A DNA stretch of 64,000 nucleotides from Paramecium sonneborni (GCA_905182985.1 CAJJDN010000020.1:253272-317271); one strand, 5' to 3'. Shown: positions 23,418 to 35,895, counted from the first letter of the stretch. Notes: generated by a model not told the origin, from the sequence alone. A program made the numbers and translations.

Positions 23418-24307
23418 TCATAAAAACGAATCGATAAAGCACTCATAATCAAGAGGATTAAGTGCTGTGCTATTATAATCAACATATGGGTTAGGAGAGC
23501 CAATTTTTGATTCTTGAAATTCTATTTCTTTTGAATATTTATAGTCACCCAACAATTTATTTGTTTAGGTGTCACTTTTATCTAAAATAAGTAAAACTTT
23601 ACTTTCTTATCTTAACTCTTCATTTATAGCATGTAACATCTATCCAACTTATTTAAATTTAACTTCTATATCAACACTTTGATTGTAAACAAACTTATTA
23701 TATTATCTATCATACATGATTTAAATTCTGCATTTAATCAATAAGATAAGAAGAAGTTTCTTATAATAGTTTCATATCTTCTTTTAATTTGTTATTAGTT
23801 TCCTTTATATCAAGGGCACATTCTTTAAATAAGTTCTATTCCTCTTTTACATTGATAGCTATAAAAATACCATTAATAAATTACTTGGTTCCTCTTAAAT
23901 TGAAGGTGCTTATAAATCTTCTTGATTTCTTCTTTTTATAAATTATAACATAGATCTAGATTATTTTTAACAAATTTACTTCATCCCTTTTCTAAAGCAT
24001 TTGTGCTTAAAAACTTATCCTTCATTCGATCGAACTTTTTTGAAATTATATAAGTTTAACTATCTAGAAGACGTATTTTTATACATTAATACCTTACAAA
24101 GCTTGAATAATTACTGTGCTTAAAGAAATTTTATAATACTTATTTTTCCATTAGCTACTGATTGTAAACTATGAAAGCAGTGCCTTGTGCAGTCCAACCA
24201 ACAATGTTACTATTTTAAGGTTCCTTTAATTATTTCTTATACTATATTACTTCTAGCATTTGATATGTCTTTAGAATGAAAGTGGGTATTGGAGTTCTAG
24301 CGCTCAT
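23418..24307 (-). CDS. Heat shock transcription factor (HSF)
   Basis: Three introns (29, 26, 22 nt) give 270 aa. The HSF DNA-binding domain begins almost at the start: PTFILKTYQMLE, IVGWTAQGTAFIVYN, FFKHSNYSSFVRQLNLYNFK and VFKHKCFRKG. A coiled-coil segment of about 70 residues follows and could trimerise. A short acidic tail ends in DYECFIDSFL, which resembles an activation-type end. HSFs bind nGAAn arrays and drive stress genes. Confidence 0.92.
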
Positions 24308-25027
24308 AATTCTAAATATAATATTATTATTTTCCAAAAGCAATAATCAGATATTTAAATTAAAGTGATTTAAAGATTTATTCTCTTCAAAATGAATAAA
24401 TATAAAATCTAAGGTTTAATCAAACTTTCTAATATATTGATAATCATATTATCAAAATGAACCTATATTTTATTAAAAACATAAAGTATTAACAACAAAT
24501 TAAATTTACAATTATTCAAGATAATATGATGTTACATGAATTAAAATTTTTATTATTAATCGTAATTATTGACACTAAAATTAAAACATCATTCTCTTAT
24601 ATCTAAATATATATCAAAATTATTATTAGATTAAATTAGATGTTAATAAATATTAATATTAATTTATCATCAAATAATTTACTAATATGTTAAAAAATGA
24701 TATTATTAGTTAGTCTCTGTGAATAATTTTTGGTGTATTTTTAAAATTATTATACTTAAATGTTAGCTAATCTAATATTTAATTATTAAGACTATTTCAT
24801 TTTTAAGAAATTAAAATTAGTAATTTTATTCAATAAAAGGCTTCATTAATTAAAATAAAGAAGTTTCAAAGTTATTTTTGATATTATAATACTTATTTAT
24901 ACAAATAAAAAATTAATATATCCATTTTTAACCTATTCTTAAATAAAGGAATTTGAAAAGCTATTTTAAAATTTATTTAAGTTCTATATACAAAATTTGA
25001 TTTTTATTAATAATTTTAAATTCAAAA
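24308..25027. other. AT-rich intergenic region
   Basis: Shared upstream region of the divergent HSF (-) and CK2-beta-like (+) genes. No coding frame of note. Confidence 0.5.
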
Positions 25028-25935
25028 ATGTCTGAGAGCAGTAATTATATTTTATATAATGGTTTTAGGTATCTCTGTAAATGAAAATGGATTGATTAAA
25101 TGGTATTGTAATTTAGAAGACCATCACTTTTTTTGTGAAATAGATGAATTTTTTATTGCAGATTAATTCAACCTTTATGGATTAAAGCAATCATTTGATC
25201 ATATTGAGTATTAAGAATTTAAAATAAATTAGAGATGCCCTGTAAATGATTTTATCTCCAAATACCCCAATAGATGAAAATTTAGAAGATGATTAATATT
25301 AAATGGAAAATATAATTAAGATTCTGAGAACTTTATAATGAAGCATCAGAATTGTATGGTTTATTGTATGCTCGATTTATTCTTACACTCAAAGGATTAA
25401 CATTAATGAAATCAAAATATTTTTATGGAAGATTTGGTGTTTGTCCAAGAGTTTCATGCGATCGATAAAATGTATTACCAATTAATTGGTTTGAGTCATG
25501 ATTTAAGAACTTCAAGAGTTAAAGTAAATAAATATCAGATTAGATATTTTGTCCAAGATGTTAAGATGTCTATTCTCCAAAAAAATAAATGACTAATGTT
25601 GACGGATCATTCTTTTATTCAGTTTTTCCTCACTTATTTCTATCAATTTTTTCAGAATTAAACCCCATATAATCTGTTAATGAATGTGTGCTTAAAATTT
25701 TAGGTTTTAAAATTCATCAGAAAAAAGGTTCCAAATTTCAAATCTAAAAACCAAATATAGAAATGTACTATTATGGTGAGGATCACATTAAAAGATTATC
25801 ACAATTTTAATCACAATAATCTATTCAAAATAAATAATAATAAATCACATAGAAAAATAATGATGAAGCAGATAAAAATTAATAAGAAGCTTTAATAGCA
25901 ATTTATAATTTATAAAAATTAAAAAGTAAAAAATG
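25028..25935 (+). pseudogene. Casein kinase II beta subunit copy with frameshifts
   Basis: CK2-beta is the regulatory subunit of CK2. The reading recovers SVNENGLIKWYC, FFCEIDEFFIADQFNLYGL, LSPNTPIDENLEDD, ELYGLLYARFILTLKGL, both zinc-finger halves (CPRVSC and CPRCQDVYSPK) and the C-terminal FKIH. Introns at the 5' end (28 and 25 nt) and before the second CPxC (20 nt) are normal. Two places cannot be spliced. Around 25320-25332 two single G losses would explain the shift, and at 25480 an AATT repeat adds four bases. Either an inactivated paralogue or sequence errors; the rest of the protein is well preserved. Confidence 0.75.
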
Positions 25936-26415
25936 AACATATTTAATTACTAATCACTTTAGAGCAAATTTTTTATGTTTCAAAATCTATTTAAAATATT
26001 TCTCCAAAATATTAGATTATATTTATTTTCTCTAGATTCGAATTTTTTCAATCAAAAAAAAAATACTTTTGTTGAATAATTGATTACCTAAATGAATATT
26101 TAATTTTAATTATAGAACAATTCATTCTAATATCGTAATATGGTAATCATTGTTAAATGAAATATTTTATGAAATTATAAATCAACACAATAAATTTTAA
26201 TAGAATTAATAAATTTGGGTTAATGTAATTCACAAAATTATCCACCTAAACTTTAATTTTGCAATTTATAATTGTATTAATTCATAATTGAATTATATAA
26301 TTTCAAGGATATTCTAACTAAAAATATCAGAATTGAGATCTTAATTCTATCTTTAGAATTAATTATAAAATTGAAAAAAAATGATCTAGCATTACAATAT
26401 AATTTTATCATAAGA
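25936..26415. other. AT-rich 3'-to-3' intergenic region
   Basis: Lies between the convergent ends of the CK2-beta copy and the minus-strand gene. Nothing coding is seen. Confidence 0.5.
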
Positions 26416-27331
26416 TCAATCAACATATTTTTAGCACTCTTGCATTCTTTCTAACTAGCTTTTCATGTTGCAAAAGGCTATCAAGTTTCCTAAAAACTAA
26501 TCTTCTAATTTGTCACCTAATCTTATAAACTAAAGATTCTTAAAAATATTGTCACTGATTGAATAAAGCCAATCTGAGTTGATTCTATTTGTAGCATTTT
26601 AATCAAATGATTAGAAATTATTCTCAATCTTGATATGATCTTGCATTTCAGACTTTTAATCTAAAAATTAGAAATGATTATTTAATTAATCATAATCTCT
26701 TTTTATTTCTGTTTTAATTTTTTTTTTAGATTTCTTTCCATTAGTTTCTTATTTTATACTGTCATAAAATGGAAAATTTTTTTTAAGTTTTTCTAAAAAC
26801 TATGTTAATTTTCTATTAGCTAGATTTATAAATTCTTCAACTTTTGTTTCATCTACAGACCAACTAGATTCATCATTTCTTTTAAAAACAACTGCAGATA
26901 AACATCCTTTTACTGTTCTTGTAGCTTAACCTGTGAAATTTTTACCATTTTATCTTCTTAAGAATGGAAGATAAGGTTCTGTTACATTAATGAGGTTGTT
27001 TAAAGTAGCGTTACCATTTTGAAGTTAAATTGCTTTAATTAAATGGCCTGTCAATGACATTTAATATAATTCTTCTTTGTCAATCATTTCTTACCATTTA
27101 CTCACATTAAATGCTTTAGCTTACTACAACTATTCTACAAGAAATTATACTTATTTAATTGCTTCTGAATGATGTTTTCGTTCTTCTGGTCGAGGTTAGT
27201 TTAATCTTATATTGATGATTTAACTTAATAGTAAAGGTTTACTTTGTTTAAAATATTTATTCTAATGATCACATATATCACTCTACTTTATAATATTTTT
27301 AATATACTTCCACTTTAGTTTTTTAATCCAT
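26416..27331 (-). CDS. Hypothetical protein
   Basis: About 296 aa with one 25-nt intron after residue 14. The N-terminal half is compact and helical (LTGHLIKAIQLQNGNATLNN, then PYLPFLRRQNGKNFTGQATR). A predicted amphipathic helix and a basic KKSKKKIKTEIKR stretch follow. The helical block followed by an RTVKGCLSAVVF strand has some winged-helix feel, but I cannot assign a family. No signal peptide or membrane span. Confidence 0.65.
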
Positions 27332-27700
27332 TGTCCTGTTTTTATATATAATTACCCCCTTTAATAAATTAAATAACGGGGATCGTATACCATTTTTAAC
27401 TTAAATAGTTACCCCGTAATAATAAATTATAAACAAAGATCTTCATATTTTATATATAACAACTAATTTTAAATTAGGAAAACTTTCCAGTTACTCAGAT
27501 CTTTTATAATTTTTTAATATTTAAAAATTCTAAGAAATCTAATCATTAATAAATGATTTATAGAGGTTATTCTAAAAATCATATAAATCATAATATTCTA
27601 AGAGAAGCTTCTGATGAATTCAACCTATCTGAATAAAATCATAAAATATCATTTTTATTAATTTAAGTAAAAGCATTCATAAACTCAATTTAATCTTATT
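27332..27700. other. Divergent upstream region
   Basis: Between the starts of the hypothetical gene (-) and the K+ channel (+). A C-rich patch near 27355-27415 (runs of four or five C) stands out from the AT-rich surroundings. A short frame from 27553 is not in phase with the channel. Confidence 0.4.
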
Positions 27701-30208
27701 ATGAAATCTAGTTAATCTGACAGCATAGAAGAAGAATCATGTAATTGGAATCTGTCTAGTCCCTAAGGGCCTTAAATTTCATTAAGAAATACTTTTGCAA
27801 ATAATTAGCCAGATTCCTCAGTAGGCTCAATTGATTCTGAAAGAGCTAAGGTATAATCAGAACTAAAAAAACAAGAATGTAGTATCTAAATGAGCTCAGA
27901 TGCAAAATCAATTATAAAGAGAACTCTAATAAATGTTAATCCATTGTAAAAATTGCATCAAATAGCAGCAAAAAATAGATTAGTAAAATAATTCAAATAA
28001 AACCTATTCATGAATTCATATATACTTTCAAAAGATTATTCGTAACAATTATTAATATTTTTTTAGAGACAAAATTTTATAATTTGAATAACTCTCATTT
28101 AATAACAATTCAGATTACCTAGTTCATAAAACTCAAGGCTTACTTTTGCCAGTTTTTGAAGCATATAGTAACTTAATGAAAATTTGGGATGTATTGATGA
28201 TATTTTAGTAATTATTGCAATTATGGTTTCTACCTTTTATAATTAGTTTTTATGGATCTGATTCAAATATTTATATAATTACAGAATTTTTGATTTTGAT
28301 AATCTTACTTGATATAATCGTCTAAATGAATAGAGAAATATTTCATAAGGGAAGTTATATTGGAAATAGGCATTAAATATTCAGATAGTATACAAAAAAT
28401 GGATTAATTGGAGATATTATTTAATTAATTACTTGGATTAGCTTATTAATTATTTATTAAAATATAGAATATAAAGCCTACTTAATTTCTTTGGGTATTT
28501 TAATGGTAATTTGCTGTATCAAATCTCTTATGAGAAAAACTGAATATTATATTGATAGTTTTTACAATAAAGGAAATCTAAGTAACTTCTTAGATCTTTT
28601 TATATTAATACTATAGATTTATTTTGTTGCTCATTATATGGCTTGTATTTGGCATTATGTTGGAGAAATGGGAATTAATATTTAAGAGTCAACTTGGTTA
28701 AGTGAATATGGGTTTATAAATGAATCAATCACTACTAAATATAATTACTCATTTTATTGGGCTACTATGACAATGGTTACCGTTGGTTATGGAGATATAA
28801 CAGGAAGAAACAATTATGAAATACTAACATCTAATATAATGATGATTTTTTCAAGTTGTATTTTTGCTTACTCTATGAATTCAATTGGAAATATATTAAA
28901 AAGTATAAATGATTCTAAGCTAAATTACAGGTATCTTTTTATCAATAATACTTTAGGAGAACGATATCAGCTATTAATAATTACATGCAAAAAAATTAAG
29001 TTGATCAATAAGTTTAAGGAAAAGTAAGAAATTATATTAAATATTTAAATTCAAAAGAATAAGATTCTTCCGATGATTTTGAAAGTTCTATTTCATACTT
29101 ACCTAAAGGATTATAAGCAGAAATGAAATAAGATATTGCATAAAAAATAATTTAAAAAATTAAGATTTTATAATAAAATTTTTCCAATACTACTTTAAAT
29201 TTGTTAGTTTAACATTTGAAAATATAAAATTATGCTCCTGGTGAATACATTTATCATTAAAATGAATAATAATACTGTTTTTGTTATATTAATTATGGTT
29301 AAGTGGGGATTAAAGAAGAGTAATCTCAAACCTAAATTTAAGTACTTAAATAGAATAGCAGTTTTAATGAATATTCATTCTTTACAGAGTAAGTAACTAA
29401 GAGTAATGCTTTGAGTATTGGTTTTACATAAATTGTTAAAATAAATAGAAAGGCATTTCTATCAATCTTGAAAGATAATTAAAAAGATTTAGAATAATTT
29501 TATAATATTAAAGATACAATGTTGTTATATAAAGATTATTCTTTACTTAAAAAGAAATGCTATTATTGTGGATACAATAAACATGATTCAATTGATTGTC
29601 CATTATTAACTTATTAACCTAATAAGATGAATATAATTAGAAAATATCATGCATCTTCTCAATTTTAAACTAGAAAATATATTTAAAGACATTCTCATTA
29701 TTTACCATCTAGAAAATAGTATTAAGAAATAAAAAACACTATATCGTATGCTAGAGAATATTATTTTTCAGATGTATTGATGAATGATTCTTTACAATTT
29801 AATAAAGTTCAAATAATATAGAAAGAAGAAATACTTCCAGAAAATAACTTATATGATATTTCCTCGCCTGGTCGGTTAGGAAAAGAGGAATCAGATTTAC
29901 CTCCATAATTTATATCTAAATCAAGACTTCCTAGTATTTCAACAGAGGCGAATAACTTAAGAAGAATAAGTAAATTTTAAATACCTCTAAATCCAGTTCC
30001 AGAAGATAAAAGACTATCAAAAACATAGCTTGATTTATTTTAAATAAATTTCTCTGGAATTGAAATTGATAGTTTTTAGAATTATGAAAAGTATATGATT
30101 CAGAACAATTTAATCAACATTTTAAAAAGTTTCTAAAAATTCAAAAGAAAATCAAAAACAACGGCTAGAAAATAAAAATTTTTAGAGTCAATTAATAATT
30201 AAGATTGA
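27701..30208 (+). CDS. Voltage/cyclic-nucleotide-type K+ channel (EAG/CNG superfamily)
   Basis: About 818 aa with 25- and 26-nt introns. After a ~130-residue N-terminus come S1-S6. The pore helix and filter read YWATMTMVTVGYGDITG, where the GYGD filter indicates K+ selectivity, and S5 carries YFVAHYMACIWHYVG as in EAG/HCN channels. The S4 region has few basic residues, so voltage sensing may be weak. A C-linker and a cNMP-binding-like domain (YAPGEYIYHQNEQQYCF) follow, then CYYCGYNKHDSIDC, a CCHC zinc-knuckle spacing. The long tail is Ser/Pro-rich. Expected in the surface or ciliary membrane. Confidence 0.9.
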
Positions 30209-30259
30209 TTGTTTATATATAATAAATTAATAAAAACTTAAATCTAAATTAAATTAGAT

Positions 30260-32918
30260 ATGATCGAAAAAAAAGGTGAGTCTTTACAGGACTAAATGAA
30301 AAATCTACAGGGAGATATTAACAGACTTTATTCTGAAATAGATTCAAAAAAGAGGTAAATAACAAAATTAAAAAATGACAATACTTTGAGATTAGAGAAA
30401 ATAAATTGGATTTAAGTAAATTTCTAATAATACATATACAGGAAAAAGTAAGAAAAATGCAAAGGGAAAAGAAAGTGCTTGAATTAAATGATTAAACTTT
30501 GAGTATAGAACATGCTATCTCAAAACATTCTACTACAACAAAAGAAGTTTAACCTCAAATAGAGATATAAAAACCTCCATAATAAGAGATATAGTTAGAA
30601 AAAATGTAAATGCTAGAATTTCTTAATTAGTATTTGGATCAGACTAATAAATAGATGATCAAATTTTAAGGAAATAGAAAAAAAAATGGAGAAAAAGATG
30701 AGTATATTAATCCATATCCTACTATAAATATCAAATATACTATAGAAGGCATAGAATATGGAGAAAGCTCATCATTTCGTTTAGACTAAGCAACAACGTT
30801 CAAAAATTTAAAAGAATTAGCTTTCTATTATTGGAATTTGGCTCCATATCTTAGAAAAATTGATGAAAAAGATAGTGAAATTATGGATGATTTAGAGTTA
30901 ACTGATGAAAATCATTCAAGGATTGAATTAAAAGAGAAAGTTATTGATTTTTTTACTAACAGGGGAATCTCTAATATTTCTTAAATTACATTATTACTAT
31001 AAAAAAAAAAAACGGTAAGATCTGCATTAAATAGCTTATAAATAGACAGTATTAAAATAAATGGTGGAAATAAAGCTGCTACTTATTAAGGTTAATTTGC
31101 TGTTCATAAAAATAGAATAAAGGCTATTGATACTTATAATTTATTTTTTGAAAAATTTCCAGGTTTAAAATATTATATAAGTGAATTATAAATTTAAAAA
31201 GAATTTTAGCAATAATAAAAAGAACTTGAAAAAGGAAATTTAGAAAAAGCTTAAGAATAGAAATTTGATCTAGATGATATGAATTGCTTAATTTTGAGTT
31301 CAATAGTGGTTATTTTAGTATTAACTTTACTTAGCTACACAGCTTTTTTAAGTCCTAAATTTGTTAATCTAAATTTTTAATTTATTAATAATTTAATTGG
31401 AATAAATTCAAATGGAGAATATAATAGAATTACATCAATACCTGAATTATATTTTTATATGGAAAACTTTTTGGGAAAAACAATGTATAATTCTGATAAA
31501 GGAGATAATCCATTTCGTTCTAATTATGAAATGATAGGAGGTATTTAATTGAGAAGTCTAAGAAGTGATATATATGAATGCTAAAAATATGTTAATGAAC
31601 TGCAAAGAATTAATTGTTTTGATATTGTCTATGATTCATCTAAGGCAAATAAATCAATGTTCTTAAACTATCCATATCAGACAGCAGAATAATTAGGGAT
31701 TAAATACTTCCAAAAAGGAAACTTGACCACATATACAGATGGAGGATTTATTGTAGAATTCAATAGAGATATCTCAACAGAAGCCTTTTTAGAAAAGATA
31801 AACGATTTAAGAAAAGAAGAATTCTTAGATGCTGCAACAGCTGCTATTTTTATTCATTTTGTAATTTATAATCCTAGTATAAATTTATGGATATAGGTAA
31901 ACTTTTTATTAGAAAGAAATCCATAAAATAAATTGACTCCTTATAAAGCCGAATTATAAGGATTTATTCCTAATTTATATTATGGTGATGAAGGTTAACG
32001 TTTATTTTAAATTGATATGACGAAATTGATAATGGCTAGCATACTATTAGCTTTTGTTGCATATCGATTTTATAAGATTAAAATCAATACAGGAAGATTA
32101 GGGCCTGCATTTTTATATATAACAATGGAAATTGGATTTTTTAATTGCGGAGTCGGAATGTTAACAATAATTTCTGTTGCAATGTCATTGTAATAGTCAT
32201 TATAAGGAAGAGATCCTTAAGAATTAGTAAATTCATCAGAATTTGTGGTATATGATACAAGATATTTTATAGCATTTAGAATTAGAAGCAGATCTATACA
32301 AAAAGGCAGAATTATTTCTAGCAATTAGTATTATGTTTTTGTTTTTAAGATTATCTTATGTTTTAAAATTGAATGATAGAATAGCTCTTATCTTTTTAAC
32401 ATATAGTAAGAGTTTTAAAGAATTATTACCTTTTATGGCTATAGAGTTTCCATTATTTTTAGGATTTGTAATGGTCTTTTAGATAATTTATGGAAATGTA
32501 TTTCCATAATATTCATCTTTCAATTTAGCAATTGCAAGCCAATTAACAATGGTAAATTATATTTAATTAATCTTAGATTTAAGGTTAATTAAATATTACT
32601 TAATTTGTAAGCTATTCTCCAATAGTTTCACTAATAGTAATTTTATTTTACTATTTCTTTATGTTATTCTTCATTATATCATTATTTCAAGCAATTTTAA
32701 TTGAATGTTTTAGAATTGTTATTATGAAAAATGGATATCCTTAGGACAAAGATCAAAGACTTTCTATAGGAGATTTTTTTAGTTGGATGTTTTCTTGGAC
32801 TTAATTATTTATTGTTAAAAAGAATACTGCTGAAGAAATATAAATTACTTAATAGTAAAACAAGCCTTAAGCAGATTAAGAAGAAAAATAAGGAATAAAT
32901 TCTGCCATAGAAAATTGA
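30260..32918 (+). CDS. Polycystin-2-like (PKD2/TRPP) cation channel
   Basis: About 860 aa with 26-, 25- and 25-nt introns. An N-terminal cytosolic region with a coiled coil precedes TM1 (NCLILSSIVVILVLTLLSYT). The large extracellular loop contains a polycystin-type domain (GGIQLRSLR, CF..VYD, YTDGGFIVEFNRD, AAIFIHFVIYNPSINLW). Five further spans follow, with the pore region near FPQYSSFNLAIASQLTM. Polycystins are Ca2+-permeable channels of ciliary or plasma membranes. It starts 51 nt downstream of the K+ channel on the same strand and ends 24 nt from the convergent Fip1 gene. Confidence 0.88.
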
Positions 32919-32942
32919 ATTAATTTACACTAAAAATATTAA

Positions 32943-33932
32943 TCATCTTCTTTATTAATTTTTATTTCCTTATAGAATTCCATGAATTAAATTTCTAGGC
33001 CAATTATGATTTCTTTATCTGATCGGCTCTTAAGGTTAAGGTGGAGGCAATTATTATTAGTGAATTTCTGGAATTGGAGAGGGGGAAGAAAGTTAAATTT
33101 CATCTTAAGGGTATTTACTTAAATGATCGGATAAAGAATCCATTTGTAATTCACATTCAATTCTATTTGATTTTGAATCAATAGATGGAGAATCTTATCT
33201 AACTACAATTTATTATGGAACTATTTAAATCGAATCTTCTTGAGAGTATTTTTTTTTATGCTTTTTTTTTTTCTCTTTTTTTTATTTCTTTTCCTTTTTT
33301 GATTTCTTTTTTTCATGCTTAATTTTTTTTTTTTCTTACAATTCATCTATTAGATGATTGCTATCCTTTCTTAAAAGTTTTTCTAATTCTTTTTACCATT
33401 TGTTTTCTTCTTATGAATGCTACATAACAAGATCAAAATCAAAACAATCACATTTTGTTATAAGCTATTCTAAATACAATTTATAATGACTAAATATATC
33501 AAGGATTGTTTCATTAGTAAATATAAAATCTCCTTTAAAATCTTCTAAATCTATGTTTTTGAAAATAAAAGATTCCTTTTAACCTTCTAATTCTTAAGGT
33601 AAACATTCTGATACTGAGGTTATTCCAAGGCCTCCATAATCCATAGGAATATTATCCTTAAAAACTAATTCTTTTTATTCAGTCATTCTAGCAGTATATT
33701 CTTTTTGAAGTTTACTTAAATTTAAATCAGTTAACTTATTCAGTTTTTGGATATATAATTTTAAAGTGGCATCATTAAATCCATAATTAAAGTAATCTGT
33801 TATATCAATTCCTTTTGTCAACCATTTTTTTGAATTTGCATTTAAATATTCTTCCTTTAAAACCTAAGGTGTCTACAATTTATAAAGTGGGGCAGATTAT
33901 TTTACTCTCAATAATTTCTCTCTTATATTCAT
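32943..33932 (-). CDS. Fip1-type pre-mRNA polyadenylation factor
   Basis: Fip1 tethers poly(A) polymerase to the CPSF cleavage machinery. The intronless 329-aa frame holds the Fip1 core GIDITDYFNYGFNDATLKLY at residues ~40-60. Upstream is a short hydrophilic stretch. Downstream come an acidic region (NIDLEDFKGDF), a long Lys/Glu-rich helix of alternating charge and a Pro/Gln/Arg-rich tail. That matches Fip1 layout in other eukaryotes except that the acidic part lies after the core. The poly-A/T runs at 33246-33337 are coding (Lys-rich helix). Confidence 0.82.
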
Positions 33933-34377
33933 TTATTTTTGAATTATATAAAATTTATTTTATATTTTTAACTTAAGTTTATTAATCCTCAATGAAATTG
34001 TATACAAATTAAATATGAATAAACATTTTCCAATAAGTTTTCTTTTTATTTAAATCTGGAATACTTTCCTTATCTAACATTAATTAATCTATAATTCATG
34101 TAAATAATCATATTATCAAAACATATACAAAAGTAATCAAATATCCAAGATTATTTATTTCTAACATCATGTTTCTAACATCTATTTCCAATATTTTATG
34201 TACTCCATTTTTTTTAAAAGTTGATGATAATTGTGAAAAAAAAAATCTTAAAAATTACATTTTCTCTAGAAAAAAGAAGAAATTAAATATCATTTTAATA
34301 CTTTAATCCTTAAGTATAAAGAGTAATAAGAAATTTGATTTTTAGTCATTATTTACTAAATTTATTATATACAAATT
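33933..34377. other. AT-rich intergenic region
   Basis: Upstream of Fip1 (-). Nothing coding seen. Confidence 0.5.
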
Positions 34378-35083
34378 TCAAAATAAATTAAATTTCGTTG
34401 TATTTTGTTATTTTTTAAGAATAAATGCTTCATATCCTTTTTCTTTAAAGAAAGAAACTATTTAATCTATAGGATTTTCTTAAATTACAAACAAATAACT
34501 TATATAAATAATAATAATTTACATAATTTCATTAGGAGTAATTAATTTATATGCTTTTTCAAGGATCTTTTATGTAATTAACATACCATCCTTACCTCCT
34601 GAATATGAACAATCAATTAAATTCACTTTAGAAACTTCTTCAATTAAGTCTTAACCTCTCATATTATTGGCATATGCTTATGCAAAAAGTTTCTACTTTT
34701 CATAAAAATATTGCTTGCATTTTTCTACTTCTTCATCTTCAGTAGGAACATAAGGAGATAAGGAGGATTAAAAATAAAAACATCTACTCCAATTTTATCT
34801 AAAACCAATCATTCAAACAATCATAATATGTCTGATTTTCTTGAATTATTCTTGATGAGGCAATGCAAGCATCATAATTTATATCAATTCCAATACACAT
34901 CAAAACTCTGTTGTTTTATTCTTACAATAATTTGCTTACATTGCCTATCGAGATTCCTGATTCACAACCCATTTCAACAACAATAGCATTTTATGAAAAG
35001 TATTAAATTTCTTCTATTATGCATCCAAAAATAAATATGAATCATCATTTGATCATTTGGTGCATATATATTTTTGTATTCAT
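34378..35083 (-). pseudogene. HemK2/N6AMT1-like methyltransferase, frameshifted
   Basis: N6AMT1/Mtq2 methylates the GGQ glutamine of release factor eRF1. Pieces of the protein are clear in order: YAPND, DDSYLFLDA, VVEMGCESGISIGNV (SAM motif), FIFNPPY (catalytic NPPY), VPTEDEEVEKC, SYSGGKDGMLI and a C-terminal EKGYEAFIL. One 20-nt intron splices correctly. Other junctions need indels: an exact 8-bp tandem repeat (CTCCTTAT) right after NPPY, an AT-repeat excess near the start, and shifts around the DDSYLF segment. Several independent breaks favour a decaying copy over one sequencing error. Confidence 0.7.
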
Positions 35084-35135
35084 TTTAGTTAAAGTGATTT
35101 TAATTATTTTAATATTATGTAATTAATATACTTGA

Positions 35136-35594
35136 TCATTATTTCTTTCCCTAACTTTTTTTAGGTTAAGTTTTCTTTGTTTCTTTAACTTATTCCTTTG
35201 GTTTTTCTTCTTTTGGTTACTATTATTTTTTATCCTTCTTTTCTTCTTTAACTTCTACTTCTGCATCATCCTTTAATTTCTTAATTCTCAACATACCTTA
35301 TTTAGCTGATAATCCAGCAGGAGTACTGTTTATTCAAATAAATTAATTACTTCACTTCCCAAGCTCCACCAGCTATTTATAATCCTGTTTATGTACATCT
35401 CCATATACCAATAGCTTATCTCTTAAGGGAATGCTAAAAAATATATTTATGTATAATCATACTGCTCCAGTAAAGGTATTAAAATATCTTTAATGCTATG
35501 AAATTTCGAATTTCTTAATAATCTTTCTTAATGATGCACCATACCTTGTTCCATATTTACCTGTTATTCCTACCTTCTTTGTCTTTTTTGTCAT
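35136..35594 (-). CDS. Ribosomal protein eL43 (L37Ae) lacking most zinc ligands
   Basis: Part of the large ribosomal subunit. With 29- and 25-nt introns removed the protein is about 134 aa. The N-terminus [20 protein letters not shown] and the core KRQAIGIWRC and AGGAW are unmistakable. Of the four cysteines of the zinc ribbon only one remains: the first CxxC reads NTFT and the second reads CTQT. The C-terminus carries an extra ~45-residue Lys/Glu/Gln tail. The frame is intact, so this appears to be a functional variant rather than a relic. Confidence 0.85.
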
Positions 35595-35895
35595 TTTAAA
35601 TTAAAATAAAAATCTTTAATTTATTTACTCATAATAATTAAATTATAATATCACGAATTCTTTATTTGTTTTATTTCGAATCAATATATGCTAACCTTTT
35701 TATTCCTATTTCTTTTTATTAATTAGACAAAAACTTATTTATTCTTTAATTTCATTTATTTTAGAATAATTAGATTTTCTCTATTATTTTAATCTTCTTT
35801 AATTTCGACAAAACTATACAAAAAATATTTATAAATAAGATATTTTGGATATATGTTAATTAATATATATTAATTTAGGGCGTGCTATATAATCC
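35595..35895. other. Short intergenic region between eL43 and SAS-6
   Basis: AT-rich. SAS-6 (-) ends here and eL43 (-) starts here. No other gene is seen. Confidence 0.45.

Noticed and set aside
33246..33337. Long poly-T tracts as a possible origin or regulatory element
   Set aside because: They are the coding strand complement of the Lys-rich helix of Fip1.
34780..34830. Frame break before NPPY in the HemK2-like gene
   Set aside because: Explained by a proper 20-nt intron; only the other breaks in that gene remain.
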